The notes: generated by a model not told the origin, from the sequence alone. A stretch of 32,860 nucleotides of DNA from Acidimicrobiales bacterium (GCA_025351385.1 JANXWA010000001.1:1-32860), one strand, 5' to 3'; positions 15,681-24,682 are shown, counted from the first letter of the stretch. Made by a program: numbers and translations.

Positions 15681-16163
15681 ATGGAGCTGGTCCGCCTCGC
15701 CGTTGCCTTCGCCCAACTGGGCGACGTCGCGCGCCTGGCCTCGGACCGGTCGCTCGTGCTCTCGGTGGCCGACGCCGACACTGTCATGTGCGCGGCGTCG
15801 CTGCGCGGCGAACTCCACGCCCCGATCGGCGTCTGGCTCGAAATCTCCGCGGACTACCCGGCCCAGCTGGCCGCGCGCGACGTCGCGACCCTCAGCTGGC
15901 TCGTCGAGCTCGACCAGGTCGTCGTCAGCGCCGCCACCGGCGCCGCGGACCACGCCGAGGTGGTGCGGGCGCTCTTGACCGACGACGAGGTCAACCTCAC
16001 CAACGGAGTCGCGACGATCGTCGGTGCCTACAACCGCCCCGCCCCGCCCCGCCCCGTGCGGGTGTGGAGCTGGGACGGTGTCGAACTACGCAGCGAGGAA
16101 CACCTGTTGACGCTGCGCTCCTTGGCCGCCGGCGACGTCGGCGAGGTCGCGACCTTCGCCTGA
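15681..16163 (+). CDS. Uncharacterised 160-residue protein with faint LLM-fold resemblance
   Basis: I do not recognise this gene as a named family. It is a soluble, Ala/Val-rich protein without signal peptide or cysteine clusters. It starts ATG two bases after the DUF2469 stop and so is probably co-transcribed. Three segments resemble, in order, parts of luciferase-like (LLM) F420-dependent oxidoreductases: AARDVATLSWL (64-74), HAEVVRALLTDDEVN (91-105) and GAYNRPAPPRPVRVW (115-129). A full LLM protein has about 300 residues, so this would be a shortened or degenerate barrel. The resemblance is by eye only. Its stop directly abuts the stop of the convergent PPOX gene. Confidence 0.6.
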   Translation: MELVRLAVAFAQLGDVARLASDRSLVLSVADADTVMCAASLRGELHAPIGVWLEISADYPAQLAARDVATLSWLVELDQVVVSAATGAADHAEVVRALLTDDEVNLTNGVATIVGAYNRPAPPRPVRVWSWDGVELRSEEHLLTLRSLAAGDVGEVATFA

Positions 16164-16565
16164 CTACCGAGGTTGGCGCGCGATGCGGTCCGGTCGTATC
16201 GTCACCGTCACCCGAACCTGACCCTCCTTGCGGTCGACAAAGGTCGGCGAGCCGGTGTACTTCATCGCCAGATGATCGATGACCTCGTCGGCCCCCTTGG
16301 TCGTGAAGCCCACCACGGTGCCCAGCACGATGACGCAGACCTCGTCGTCGTCGGGGTCGGTCAGCGAGACTGCGACGCGCGGGTCCGAGGCGAGATTGCG
16401 CGCCTTCATCCGCCCGAGCGCGGTGTTCAGGACGATGTCGTCGCCGTCGAGCTCGACCCAGACCGGGCTGACGTAGGGTCCGCCATCGGGTCCGATGCTC
16501 GCCACGTGGGCGATGACCCGCTTGTCGAAGATGGCCCGCGTCGCTGGTGAGAAGATTTCGGCCAT
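16164..16565 (-). CDS. PPOX-class F420-dependent/flavin-fold enzyme (pyridoxamine 5'-phosphate oxidase family)
   Basis: This 133-residue split-barrel protein is of the actinobacterial Rv1155-like type. Members bind F420 or FMN and reduce or oxidise small substrates. Visible family features are RVIAHVASIGPDGGPYVSPVW near the N-terminus, the block LGRMKARNLASDPRVAVSLTDPDD, and the ending RVTVTIRPDRIARQPR. The ATG at 16565 is chosen because the conserved N-terminal region begins there; the open frame extends further upstream across nfo without conserved residues. It is divergent from nfo (46-base gap) and convergent with the preceding gene with no bases between the stops. The substrate cannot be told from sequence. 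Confidence 0.85.
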   Translation of the reverse strand: MAEIFSPATRAIFDKRVIAHVASIGPDGGPYVSPVWVELDGDDIVLNTALGRMKARNLASDPRVAVSLTDPDDDEVCVIVLGTVVGFTTKGADEVIDHLAMKYTGSPTFVDRKEGQVRVTVTIRPDRIARQPR

Positions 16566-16611
16566 TGGTTTCCTGACGTTGGTTGGTGGAGGGAGAGGTA
16601 GTTTTACTGTA

Positions 16612-17664
16612 ATGAACATCGGTGCCCACGTCCGCGGCGGCGGCAAGCTCGTACCCTCGCTCGAGGCCGGCGTCGAGATCGGTGCGACCTCGGTGCAGAT
16701 CTTCACGCAGAGCCCCCGAATGTGGAAGCCCTCGCAGTACGCGCCCGAGGTGCTGGCCAACTACCGCGAGGCCCAGGCCGCCCATCCGACGATCACCCAC
16801 ACGTTCTGTCACGCCACGTACCTGATCAACCTGGCCAGTCCCGACCGTGAGCTCTACGAGAAGTCCGTCGCGTGCCTCGTGCACAACCTGTCGGTCGGAC
16901 GGGGCATGGGGTCCTCGGGCGTGGTCCTGCACGTCGGCTCGCACATGGGCGCGGGATTCGACTCCGTCATTCGCCAGATCGCCGAGGCCTTCGAGCGGGC
17001 CTTCGAGACGGCCGACCCGACTCCGGCGGGCGTCAAGGACTGCCCGATACTGATCGAGAACGCGGCGGGCACCGGTGGCACGGTCGGGCGCAGCCTCGAG
17101 GAGATCGAGGCGTTGATCAGCGCTTGCGCCCACGACGAGCGCCTCGGGCTCTGCATCGACACCCAGCACCTGTGGGCGAGCGGCGTCGACTACTCGAGCG
17201 TCGCGGGCACGAACAAGCTGGTGAAGGAGATCGACCGGCGCGTCGGGATCGATCGCCTGCGTTGCCTGCACCTGAACGACTCCAAGATCGAGCTGGGCGG
17301 GAACCGCGACCGCCACGCCAACATCGATGAGGGCACCATCGGCACCGCCGGTTTGGCGCCGTTGGTGGGCCACCCGAGCATCCGCGAGCTGCCGCTCCTG
17401 CTCGAGGTCCCCGGCGGCGGCGACGGACCGAGGGCCGAGGACGTCGTCAAGGCCCGCAAGGTCGTGACGGCCGGCGTGAAGCTCTACGACGCGTCGGCCA
17501 AGCCCGCCAAGACCGCTACCTCGTCGACGGCTTCGAAGAAGCCGGTGGCGAAGAAGTCGGCCGTGAAGAAGCCCGCGACCAAGCGGCCGACGACGAAGAA
17601 GCCGCCATCGAAGTCGACCGCCGCGGGTCGGCTCGCGGTGAAGAAGTCAACCCCCAAGAAGTAG
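16612..17664 (+). CDS. nfo: Endonuclease IV with histone H1-like lysine-rich tail
   Basis: This zinc-dependent AP endonuclease cuts 5' of abasic sites in base-excision repair. The core (about residues 1-295) shows [13 protein letters not shown], the metal-binding segments [19 protein letters not shown] and LIENAAGTG, then [23 protein letters not shown] and [14 protein letters not shown], and the late [11 protein letters not shown]. About 55 residues follow that are almost only Lys, Pro, Ala, Thr and Ser in KKP/KKS repeats. This resembles a histone H1-type DNA-binding tail and is absent from E. coli Nfo. The ATG at 16612 gives the family N-terminus. A GGGAGAGG lies 13 bases upstream, slightly far for a Shine-Dalgarno. 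Confidence 0.92.
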   Translation: MNIGAHVRGGGKLVPSLEAGVEIGATSVQIFTQSPRMWKPSQYAPEVLANYREAQAAHPTITHTFCHATYLINLASPDRELYEKSVACLVHNLSVGRGMGSSGVVLHVGSHMGAGFDSVIRQIAEAFERAFETADPTPAGVKDCPILIENAAGTGGTVGRSLEEIEALISACAHDERLGLCIDTQHLWASGVDYSSVAGTNKLVKEIDRRVGIDRLRCLHLNDSKIELGGNRDRHANIDEGTIGTAGLAPLVGHPSIRELPLLLEVPGGGDGPRAEDVVKARKVVTAGVKLYDASAKPAKTATSSTASKKPVAKKSAVKKPATKRPTTKKPPSKSTAAGRLAVKKSTPKK

Positions 17665-17674
17665 AGAGGAATCC

Positions 17675-19063
17675 ATGCCAGACGTACGAGTCGAAGCCGA
17701 CACCATGGGCACGATCGAGGTGCCGGCGGATCACTACTGGGGGGCCCAGACCGAGCGGAGCCTGCACCACTTCGCGATCTCCGACGAGACCATGCCGACG
17801 GCCCTCATCCGGGCCTTTGGCATTCTGAAGTTCGCCTCGGCCCAGGTGAATCACGCGCTGGGCAAGCTCGACAAGGAACGCACCGTCCTGATCGAGCAGG
17901 CCTCGCGCGAGGTCATCGACGGGGTCTTGATGGCCGAATTCCCTTTGCGCATCTGGCAAACCGGGTCCGGCACGCAGACCAACATGAACGTGAACGAGGT
18001 CATCTCGAATCGGGCCATCGAACTGGCCGGAGGGGTCATGGGGTCGAAGGACCCCGTGCACCCCAACGACCACGTCAACATGTCCCAATCGTCCAACGAC
18101 ACCTTCCCCACGGCGATGCACATCGCGGCTGTCGTCGAGATCACCGACCGGCTGATCCCGGCGGTGATGCGTCTGCGCGACGCCCTCGACGTGAAGGCCG
18201 TCGCCTTCGCCGACGTGTGCAAGATCGGCCGCACCCACCTGATGGACGCGGTGCCGCTCACGCTCGGCCAGGAGTTCTCGGGCTACGTCGCCCAGCTCGA
18301 CGCCGACCTCGAACGGCTCCACCTCGTGCTCGGCGGTCTGTTCGAGCTGGCGGCCGGCGGCACCGCGGTCGGCACCGGTCTGAACACGCACCCCGAGTTC
18401 GGCGAGCGGGTGGCCGAGGTCATCGCCGCCTTGACGGGCAAGCCCTTCGTGACCGCTCCCAACAAGTTCGCGGCGCTGGCCGCCCACGACGCGCTGGTCT
18501 TCGCCCACGGGGCGATCAAGACGCTCGCGACGAGCCTCGTGAAGATCGCCGACGACCTGCGGTGGCTGGGGTCGGGACCGCGCTCGGGCCTGGGCGAGCT
18601 GCAGTTGCCCGAGAATGAACCGGGCAGCTCGATCATGCCCGGTAAGGTCAACCCCACCCAGTCCGAGGCGATGATCATGGTGTCGATCCAGGTCTTCGGG
18701 AACGACGCGGCGGTCGCCATGGCCGGCTCGCGGGGCAACCTCGAGTTGAACGTGTGCAAGCCCGTGATCATCCACAACGTCTGCCAGTCGATCGACCTGC
18801 TCACCGACGCCTGCGACCGGTTCCGCGAGTTCTGCGTCGAGGGGATCGAGCCCGACTACGAGCAGATCAAGCACCACCTCGACAACTCGCTGATGCTCGT
18901 GACCGCGCTCAACCCGATCATCGGCTACGACAAGTCGGCCCAGGTGGCGAAGAAGGCCCACAAGGAGCGCACGACCCTGCGCGAGGCGGCGCTCGGCCTG
19001 GGCTACCTGAGCGCCGAGCAGTTCGACGCGGCCGTCGTGCCCGAGGACATGACCCACCCGTGA
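17675..19063 (+). CDS. fumC: Class II fumarate hydratase FumC
   Basis: Fumarase C interconverts fumarate and malate in the TCA cycle without an iron-sulfur cluster. The 462-residue protein has the full class II length. Visible are the substrate-site segments [25 protein letters not shown] and [11 protein letters not shown] (catalytic His near 188), and the superfamily signature [11 protein letters not shown] near residue 318. The ATG follows the nfo stop by ten bases with GAGGA upstream. The stop overlaps the next gene by four bases. Other TCA genes are not in the window. Confidence 0.96.
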   Translation: MPDVRVEADTMGTIEVPADHYWGAQTERSLHHFAISDETMPTALIRAFGILKFASAQVNHALGKLDKERTVLIEQASREVIDGVLMAEFPLRIWQTGSGTQTNMNVNEVISNRAIELAGGVMGSKDPVHPNDHVNMSQSSNDTFPTAMHIAAVVEITDRLIPAVMRLRDALDVKAVAFADVCKIGRTHLMDAVPLTLGQEFSGYVAQLDADLERLHLVLGGLFELAAGGTAVGTGLNTHPEFGERVAEVIAALTGKPFVTAPNKFAALAAHDALVFAHGAIKTLATSLVKIADDLRWLGSGPRSGLGELQLPENEPGSSIMPGKVNPTQSEAMIMVSIQVFGNDAAVAMAGSRGNLELNVCKPVIIHNVCQSIDLLTDACDRFREFCVEGIEPDYEQIKHHLDNSLMLVTALNPIIGYDKSAQVAKKAHKERTTLREAALGLGYLSAEQFDAAVVPEDMTHP

Positions 19064-19371
19064 CCCGTCCGGCGCGCCTGGAGCCGGGCGTGGTCGGGGA
19101 GTGGCTGAAGGTCCACGCCCTCTGGCGCGTCGAGGGCGACCACCTGGTCCGCGAGTTCGCGACGGTCGACTATCCCAGCTCGGTGCGTATCCTCGACGAC
19201 CAGGTCGAGCTGGCCGAGCGCCTTGACCACCATCCGATCGTGACGTTGGGCTACTGCCACCTGCGATTCGAGCTCTGGACTCACGACCGGGGCGGACTCA
19301 CCCGGCTCGACCTCGACTACGCCGAGGGTCTCGACACCATCGTCGAGAGGTTCGGCGTCGTACCTAGTTGA
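19060..19371 (+). CDS. Pterin-4a-carbinolamine dehydratase (PCD/DCoH family)
   Basis: This 103-residue protein carries the PCD active-site pattern. HHP is at residues 57-59 with a Glu four residues before it, then Y65, H75 and D84, all at the family spacing. The N-terminus contains the typical W...[14 protein letters not shown] layout. The enzyme dehydrates 4a-hydroxytetrahydropterin in phenylalanine hydroxylation. No aromatic amino acid hydroxylase is seen here, and many bacterial homologues serve molybdopterin or unknown roles. The GTG start overlaps the fumC stop, so the longer frame upstream inside fumC is a shadow. The 3' end overlaps the convergent pspAB by eight bases. Confidence 0.88.
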   Translation: MTRPARLEPGVVGEWLKVHALWRVEGDHLVREFATVDYPSSVRILDDQVELAERLDHHPIVTLGYCHLRFELWTHDRGGLTRLDLDYAEGLDTIVERFGVVPS

Positions 19372-19942
19372 CCGGGAGGTTCCAGAGCGCCATCCAGCGC
19401 GCGAGGTCTTTCTCCATGGCGAGGTCGTCGCCGAGGAAGGAGCGCACGCGCAGCTCCAGCTCGTTGTCGCGCGATGAGGCGCCCGTCGGCGCGAACGGGT
19501 AGAACGTTCCCTGCTTCAAGAGGTAGACAATGCGCACCGATCCCTCACCCGGTGGGGTCTTGGGCACGAAGCCGAAGACCGCGCAGAGCAGTCGGGGCCC
19601 GAGACCGTGCTCGACCATCGAGGTGTTCGCACTGTGGATCCGCGTCACGAGGTTCTCGAGGTCGGGGTCCTTGATCACCAGCCACTTGAATCCGAGGTCG
19701 TCGGTCGAGATCGTGACCTTCTCCTGGTCCGTTTCGTCGAAGTCCAAGAGCTGTTTGATGTCGTCGTCGGTGGTGAGGGTCGTCTCGCCGCTGCCGGACT
19801 TGAAGCAGAGCCCCGCCTGGCCCGAGGGGACGAGGTCCAACTGCGTCTCGAGGGTCAGCGCCGCCGACGGCAGGGCGAAGAGGTTGTCCAGCTTCGGGGA
19901 AACCTGCTTCGTGCGCCCGAAGATCGTGTCGCGAAGGCCCAC
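19364..19942 (-). CDS. pspAB: PspA-associated protein PspAB
   Basis: This 192-residue soluble protein matches the PspAB family, known from actinobacterial and archaeal gene neighbourhoods with PspA and HtpX. The family opening MGLRDTIFGRTKQVSPKLDNLFALPSAA is covered by residues 1-28. Further conserved blocks are FKWLVIKDPDLENLVTRIH, GLGPRLLCAVFGF and YLLKQGTFYPFAP, with the late LARWMALWNLP. It is the last gene of a three-gene unit pspA-htpX-pspAB, joined by one-base overlaps. Start is GTG. Biochemical function is unknown; a role in envelope-stress response is inferred from neighbours. Confidence 0.85.
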   Translation of the reverse strand: MGLRDTIFGRTKQVSPKLDNLFALPSAALTLETQLDLVPSGQAGLCFKSGSGETTLTTDDDIKQLLDFDETDQEKVTISTDDLGFKWLVIKDPDLENLVTRIHSANTSMVEHGLGPRLLCAVFGFVPKTPPGEGSVRIVYLLKQGTFYPFAPTGASSRDNELELRVRSFLGDDLAMEKDLARWMALWNLPVN

Positions 19943-20847
19943 TAGCCGTTCAGTTCGCGCTCGAGCTTGTTCAACTGGTCGAGGCGCTTCTCCAGCGAAG
20001 GGTGCGTCGAGAACAGCGACGCCGCGGTCCCGCTGGCGAGCGCCGGCGCGAAGAAGAAGGCGTTCATGGCCTCGGCGTGACGCAGGTCGGTGCGGGGGAT
20101 CTTGCCCATGTCGCCGGTGATGTGTACCAGCGCACTCGCCAGCACGCTGGGCTTACCGATGAGGATGGCTCCGGAGCGGTCCGCGGAGAGCTCGCGAGCG
20201 CGAGAGAGGGACATGGTGAGCAGGTAGGCAATGATGTAGATCACGATCGAGATCACCCAGGTGGCGAGTTCGAGTAGCGCGGTCTGGTCACCGCCCTGGT
20301 TGCGGTCGCCACCGGAGAACATCGCCCCCCACATGGCCATGCGCCCCACCAGGCCGGCGAGCATGCCCACGCCCGAGGCGATGGTCATGACGGCGACGTC
20401 GCGGTGGGCGACGTGGCTGAGCTCGTGGGCGAGCACCGCCTCGAGCTCCTCGTCGCTCAATCGGCTCATGATGCCGCGCGTCGCGCAGATGACCGCGTGG
20501 CTGGGGCTGCGCCCGGTGGCGAAGGCGTTGGGGACGTCGATCTCGGCGACGCCCACTCGGGGCTTCTTCATGTCGGCGAGCAGGCAGAGCCGGTCGACGA
20601 TCTCGTGGAGCTTGGGCTCCTCCTGGGGCGTCACCTCGTGGGCCCGCATCGAGAACATCGCGATCTTGTCCGAGAAGTAGTACTGGGAGAACAACAACGC
20701 TCCGGCGATCACGATGACCAAGACCGTCGACACGCCGAGGCGCACCATGACCGTCACGATGATCGCGTAGAGAAGGACGAGCGCGAGGCCCGTCATGAAC
20801 ATTCGCGCGTCGAGGCCCCGGTCGGTCTCGATCTTCGTCTTGGCCAT
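19942..20847 (-). CDS. htpX: HtpX-like M48 membrane metalloprotease
   Basis: HtpX is a zinc protease of the cytoplasmic membrane that degrades misfolded membrane proteins under envelope stress. The 301-residue protein has two N-terminal membrane spans (about 17-37 and 39-57). The zinc motif HELSH is at H141-E142-H145, the third ligand is E219 in RARELSADR, and two further hydrophobic segments lie near 153-175 and 192-214. The C-terminal LFSTHPSLEKRLDQL is typical. The start codon shares one base with the pspA stop (TAATG), which indicates strong coupling with pspA. Confidence 0.95.
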   Translation of the reverse strand: MAKTKIETDRGLDARMFMTGLALVLLYAIIVTVMVRLGVSTVLVIVIAGALLFSQYYFSDKIAMFSMRAHEVTPQEEPKLHEIVDRLCLLADMKKPRVGVAEIDVPNAFATGRSPSHAVICATRGIMSRLSDEELEAVLAHELSHVAHRDVAVMTIASGVGMLAGLVGRMAMWGAMFSGGDRNQGGDQTALLELATWVISIVIYIIAYLLTMSLSRARELSADRSGAILIGKPSVLASALVHITGDMGKIPRTDLRHAEAMNAFFFAPALASGTAASLFSTHPSLEKRLDQLNKLERELNG

Positions 20848-21581
20848 TATTGGGCTTCGCCCGACGGCAACTCGGTGGTCGAGCCGCTCGCCATCTGCGT
20901 CTTCAGCGCCGCCAGCTGGGCGTCGATGTCCGAGGTGCCCGACGACTTGTCGAGCTGGGCCTGGATATCGTCGTTCGTGCTCGTGAGGTCCGTGAGGGCC
21001 CCCGAGGCGAGCAGCTCGTCGAGCGCGCCACTGCGCGCCTGCATCTCGGCGACCTTGTCCTGGGCCCGCTGCATCGCCGCTCCGGCGTCACCCATCGAGG
21101 TCGAGATGCCGCTGACGGCCTCACTGATGTGCGCCGACGCTTCGGCCGCGGTGTAGGTGGCCTTGATGGTCTCCTTCTTCGTGCGGAAGGCCTCGACCTC
21201 GACCTGGAGGCGCTGGGCGGTGTCGGTCAGCTTCTGCTCCTGCTCGGCGATCGTGGCGTGCTGGACCTCGAGGTCCTTCAGCTGGGTCGAGATCGCCTCG
21301 CGACGGGTCAGCGCCTCGCGGGCGAGCGGCTCGTTGCCCTGGGTGAGGGCGGCCTTGGCCTGCTCGGCCAACTTGTCGCCCTGGCTCTTCAGTTGCTCTG
21401 CCTGGATCTCCACGCGCTTGCGCGCGGTCGCGACGTCGGCGACGGCCCGCTTCACCTTCGTGAGATTGTCCAGCTGTTGCTCGTAGGAGAGGTCCAGCGT
21501 CTGGCGCGGGTCCTCCGCCTTGTTGAGGGCCGCGTTGGTCTTGGCCTGGAAGATCGTGCTGATGCGCTTCATGACACCCAT
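20847..21581 (-). CDS. pspA: Phage shock protein A (PspA/IM30 family)
   Basis: PspA is an ESCRT-III-like membrane-remodelling coiled-coil protein that protects a stressed inner membrane. The 244-residue product starts with the amphipathic MKRISTIFQAKTNAALNKAEDP segment and runs through the family motif LDLSYEQQL. Four long helices without membrane spans follow, ending in a Ser/Thr/Gly-rich tail. AGGAGG lies six bases before the ATG, a strong ribosome-binding site. The partners HtpX and PspAB follow immediately, but no PspAA, PspB, PspC or PspF homologue is present. purE lies upstream on the same strand, 87 bases away. A pspA promoter is expected in that gap, but I cannot identify it. Confidence 0.95.
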   Translation of the reverse strand: MGVMKRISTIFQAKTNAALNKAEDPRQTLDLSYEQQLDNLTKVKRAVADVATARKRVEIQAEQLKSQGDKLAEQAKAALTQGNEPLAREALTRREAISTQLKDLEVQHATIAEQEQKLTDTAQRLQVEVEAFRTKKETIKATYTAAEASAHISEAVSGISTSMGDAGAAMQRAQDKVAEMQARSGALDELLASGALTDLTSTNDDIQAQLDKSSGTSDIDAQLAALKTQMASGSTTELPSGEAQ

Positions 21582-21668
21582 CGGGGGCCTCCTTCGTTAC
21601 CTGAACAGACTAGGGGGCGGTGTCGACCACCTGAATCCGAAAACCGGCCAATCGACGTAAGAATTCCA

Positions 21669-22157
21669 TCAACCCCGTGGTAGCTCGCGGTCCTGCAAGG
21701 CGGATTGGGTCGCGAGGTCGTCCCGGTACTCCTCGAGGGCGCTCGCGATCCGCTCGTCGTGCGTCGCGAGGATGCGCGCGGCGAGCAGTCCGGCGTTGGT
21801 GGCGCCGTTGATCGCGACGGTCGCCACGGGCACGCCCCGGGGCATCTGGACCATCGACAAGAGGCTGTCCATCCCGTCGAGGCGCGCCAGTGAGATGGGC
21901 ACGCCAATGACCGGCAGCGTCGTGGCGGCCGCGAGCACCCCCGCCAAGTGGGCCGCGCCGCCGGCGCCGGCGATGATGACCTTCAGTCCCCGCTCCCTCG
22001 CGGTCTTGGCGTACTCGAGCGTCGCGAACGGTGAGCGATGGGCCGAGAGGACGCGGATCTCACTAGCGACGGCGAAACGCTCGAGGATCACCGCCGCCTC
22101 GCGCATGACCTCGTGGTCTGAAGAGCTCCCCATCAGGATGCCGACGATTGGCTGCAT
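21669..22157 (-). CDS. purE: N5-carboxyaminoimidazole ribonucleotide mutase PurE
   Basis: PurE moves the carboxyl group of N5-CAIR to give CAIR in purine synthesis. The 162-residue protein shows [14 protein letters not shown], the catalytic SAHRSP loop, [23 protein letters not shown] and the [19 protein letters not shown] block. The ATG at 22157 is chosen over a GTG 18 bases upstream because GGGAGGA lies between them, four bases before the ATG. Its usual partner purK is not seen. The gene is divergent from the LLM oxidoreductase across a 184-base gap that must hold both promoters. Confidence 0.95.
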   Translation of the reverse strand: MQPIVGILMGSSSDHEVMREAAVILERFAVASEIRVLSAHRSPFATLEYAKTARERGLKVIIAGAGGAAHLAGVLAAATTLPVIGVPISLARLDGMDSLLSMVQMPRGVPVATVAINGATNAGLLAARILATHDERIASALEEYRDDLATQSALQDRELPRG

Positions 22158-22341
22158 TATTCCTCCCAAGATCACGAGCGTGGCGCACGCACCCCCATGC
22201 TTTCACGTGGGCGACGTTACCAAGCCCCACGCCCTCTCCAACCGGTGCGGGCGGCCGATCGATCCGGGCCACTCGCGATCGCCCGGTAGGTTGGGGAGGT
22301 CGGACCGGTCGCCGTTGACCTTTCTCGACCAAGGGGGCACC

Positions 22342-23250
22342 ATGGACATCGCTATCGGGCTCGGCGTGGACGGACCACTCGACGCGACGATCGAATCGGC
22401 GACCCAGCTGCGCGAGCGCGGCTTCACCCGGATGTGGTCGTCACAGATCTTCGGCCCCGACACCTTGACGGTGTTCGCGGTCCTCGGCCGCGAGCTTCGC
22501 GACGTGGACTTCGGCACTGCCGTCATCCCGATCCAGCCGCGCCACCCGTCGATGCTGGCGGCCCAGGCCCGCACGGTCCAAGAGGCCATCGGCGGAAGAC
22601 TCTCGCTCGGAATCGGCCTCTCCCACAAACCCCTGGTCGAGCAGGTGTGGGGGATCTCGTTCGACCGACCGGCCAACTACATGGAGGAGTATCTCGCGGC
22701 GTTGGCGCCGATGTTGCGCGGCGAGAGCGTGGCCGCGAAGGGCGAACGGGTGAGCATGGTCGCGACGGGGACGTGGGGACCGAAGCAAGTTCGCAGCCCC
22801 GACCTCCTCGTGGCGGCGTTGGGGCCCAAGATGCTCGAGATGGCGGGCACCCAGACCGACGGCACGTTGCTGTGGATGACGGGGGTCAAGACCATCGCGT
22901 CGCACGTCACGCCGACGATCAACGCCGCCGCTCTCGCGGCCGGTAAGCCGACTCCGCGCATCGTGTGCTCGCTGCCGATCTCGGTGACCAGCGACATCGA
23001 GGGCACCCGAGCGAAGGTCAACGAGACGCTCGCGATCTACGGCACACTGCCGAGCTACCGCGCGATGCTCGACCGCGAGGGGGCCGACGGCCCGGCCGAC
23101 GTCGGCCTGTTCGGCTCGCGCCAGCAGGTGCTGGACCAGCTCCACGAGCTGGCCCAGGCCGGGGTCACCGAGTTCTCGGCGTCGATGACCGCGAGTGCGA
23201 GCGACCGTGACGCCACCTACGACGCGTTGATCGAGTTCGCCTCGCTGTAG
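22342..23250 (+). CDS. LLM class F420-dependent oxidoreductase
   Basis: This 302-residue luciferase-like TIM-barrel protein is of the type that uses F420 in actinobacteria. Recognisable are the N-terminal MDIAIGLGVDGPLDA, the strand and loop GTAVIPIQPRHPSMLAAQA, the hallmark GRLSLGIGLSHKPLVE, and ATGTWGPKQVR near the middle. The later PDLLVAALGPKMLEMAGTQTDGTLLWM segment resembles the part that contacts the F420 phosphate. The ATG at 22342 has AAGGGGG upstream; an open frame extending far 5' is the shadow of purE. The substrate is unknown. Together with the PPOX protein it suggests an F420-using organism. Confidence 0.88.
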   Translation: MDIAIGLGVDGPLDATIESATQLRERGFTRMWSSQIFGPDTLTVFAVLGRELRDVDFGTAVIPIQPRHPSMLAAQARTVQEAIGGRLSLGIGLSHKPLVEQVWGISFDRPANYMEEYLAALAPMLRGESVAAKGERVSMVATGTWGPKQVRSPDLLVAALGPKMLEMAGTQTDGTLLWMTGVKTIASHVTPTINAAALAAGKPTPRIVCSLPISVTSDIEGTRAKVNETLAIYGTLPSYRAMLDREGADGPADVGLFGSRQQVLDQLHELAQAGVTEFSASMTASASDRDATYDALIEFASL

Positions 23251-23277
23251 GTCCTTTGACGCCGGGGTCGTCCGCGC

Positions 23278-23874
23278 CTAGTAGGGGACGCGGGTCCGCT
23301 TGAACTCGTTCAGCTCCGGATCGAGCGCCATGGTCGAGATGAGCGACTCGAGCGCCCTGATCGAGTCCTTGGCGTCATCGCTCGGTTCGGTCATGTAACG
23401 AACGAACGTCGCGTCGCCGTTCACGACGAAAGTGGGCACGCCGAACGCCTCGTAGCGTTCGAACTCTCGGAAGCTCGCTCCGATGACGTCGAAGGGACGC
23501 CGGGTCGCGAGGTCCTCGTCGACCGCGTCCATGTCCACCCCGATCGGGTCGAGCACCGCGGTCACCTCTTCGATGGTGGAGAGGCGAACTCCACCGCCGT
23601 GACGGGCCCGGAAGAGGGCCTCGTGGGCGTCGAGAAAGAGTTCTGGCTGGCGGTCGCGCACGGACACACTGACGGCCAACGCCAGGTGCTCGGCGTCGCG
23701 CGCAGGGTCGTCCCAGACGTCGGGCGCGGTCTCCTCCCGGTAGCCCTGACTCATCGTCCAGGGCACGAAGGTCACGGTGAAGTCGGCGCCGGCGCGAAGG
23801 GCGGTGATGACGTGGAGATGGATGTTCTTCGCGAAGGGGCAGCGGTAGTCGTAGGAGAGGTCGAAGGAAGTCAC
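23278..23874 (-). CDS. DsbA/FrnE-like thioredoxin-fold protein
   Basis: This 198-residue protein has a DsbA-type fold: a strand leading to YDYRCPFAK at residues 9-17, a helical insert, then the cis-proline loop FGVPTFVV. The second active-site cysteine is missing (C-P-F-A), so it is a monothiol variant. This is common in FrnE/2-hydroxychromene isomerase-like members, which act as cytoplasmic glutathione- or mycothiol-linked isomerases or reductases. There is no signal peptide, so a cytoplasmic role is likely. Start is GTG at 23874. It is convergent with the LLM gene with a 27-base gap. Confidence 0.82.
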   Translation of the reverse strand: MTSFDLSYDYRCPFAKNIHLHVITALRAGADFTVTFVPWTMSQGYREETAPDVWDDPARDAEHLALAVSVSVRDRQPELFLDAHEALFRARHGGGVRLSTIEEVTAVLDPIGVDMDAVDEDLATRRPFDVIGASFREFERYEAFGVPTFVVNGDATFVRYMTEPSDDAKDSIRALESLISTMALDPELNEFKRTRVPY

Positions 23875-23890
23875 CCGACCAGCCTAGGGA

Positions 23891-24682
23891 TTAGCGCGAG
23901 GGTACTGGCACACCGCTCGACTTGCACTCGGTCTTGAACGAGCAGAATCGACAGGTGTTGACCGAGGGTGTCGCGGGGAACTCGCCGTCGTCGTAGTAAC
24001 TATTGATGCGGCCCCACGCGTTGGCCGCGGCCTGCGAGCGGGCCCGCACCACGACGTCGGTGACGGAGCGCTCGATGGTCTCGCCCTGGGCGACGTAGAG
24101 CAGGCGGATCTTCGTGGGCTGCTCGCCGAGCTTGGCGGCGCAGAGCGCGGCGTACAGTTCGGCGTTGGCGAATGTCTGGGAGTCGTAGTTGCGGTTCGGC
24201 AGCCCCCCGGTCTTGTAGTCGACGATCGTGAGGCTCCCGTCGGCGTTGCGGTCGAGCCGGTCGAGGATGCCGAACAGCGGCGTCCCCTCGATCGTGACCC
24301 CGAGGCGCAACTCCACGCCCTCGCTGGCGACCAGGATCGGGTCCTCCATCACGAAGTACTTGGCGATGATCCCCTCGGTCTCGATGACCAGTTTGGCCAG
24401 CATCGCGTCGTCCATTCCGATGTCGACGCGCACGTCCTCGGTCAGGATCGCCTCGATCGCCGGCTCGATGTACTCGCGGGCCTGCTCGATGGTACGCGCG
24501 CCGGCCTCGAGCAAGAAGAGCTGCTCGAAGATGTAGTGAACGAAGCGCCCCTTCGCCGTGGCGTAGGAGGCCGGCTGGGGGATCCGTTCTACCGACGCGT
24601 ACTGGTAGCGGCGAGGGCAGGCCTGGAAGTCGGCCAGCCTCGACGGTGAGAGCGACTTGGGCAGCGGTTGGTCGAATGACAT
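23891..24682 (-). CDS. RecB-family PD-(D/E)XK nuclease with Fe-S cysteines
   Basis: This is a stand-alone 263-residue nuclease domain of the RecB/AddB/Cas4 superfamily. Motifs in order: LSPSRLADFQACPRRYQY with C22, the His of GRFVHYIFEQL (H49), D141 in GILDRLDRN, the catalytic IVDYKTG (D155, K157), the AELYAAL helix, and C244-x2-C247-x5-C253. The four cysteines fit the iron-sulfur staple of AddB-type nucleases. There is no helicase domain, and no cas genes or CRISPR repeats are near, so Cas4 is unlikely. The ATG at 24682 gives the conserved N-terminus; the frame continues upstream without family residues. It ends 16 bases upstream of the DsbA-like start and may be co-transcribed with it. Confidence 0.87.
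   Translation of the reverse strand: MSFDQPLPKSLSPSRLADFQACPRRYQYASVERIPQPASYATAKGRFVHYIFEQLFLLEAGARTIEQAREYIEPAIEAILTEDVRVDIGMDDAMLAKLVIETEGIIAKYFVMEDPILVASEGVELRLGVTIEGTPLFGILDRLDRNADGSLTIVDYKTGGLPNRNYDSQTFANAELYAALCAAKLGEQPTKIRLLYVAQGETIERSVTDVVVRARSQAAANAWGRINSYYDDGEFPATPSVNTCRFCSFKTECKSSGVPVPSR

Noticed and set aside
22158-22341. Riboswitch in the purE-LLM intergenic region
   Set aside because: No purine-riboswitch-like core or paired helices could be recognised by eye. The gap is explained by two divergent promoters.
23891-24682. Cas4 as identity of the RecB-like nuclease
   Set aside because: No cas1, cas2 or repeat array is in the window. The protein is longer than typical Cas4 and its layout fits the general RecB-family exonuclease group.
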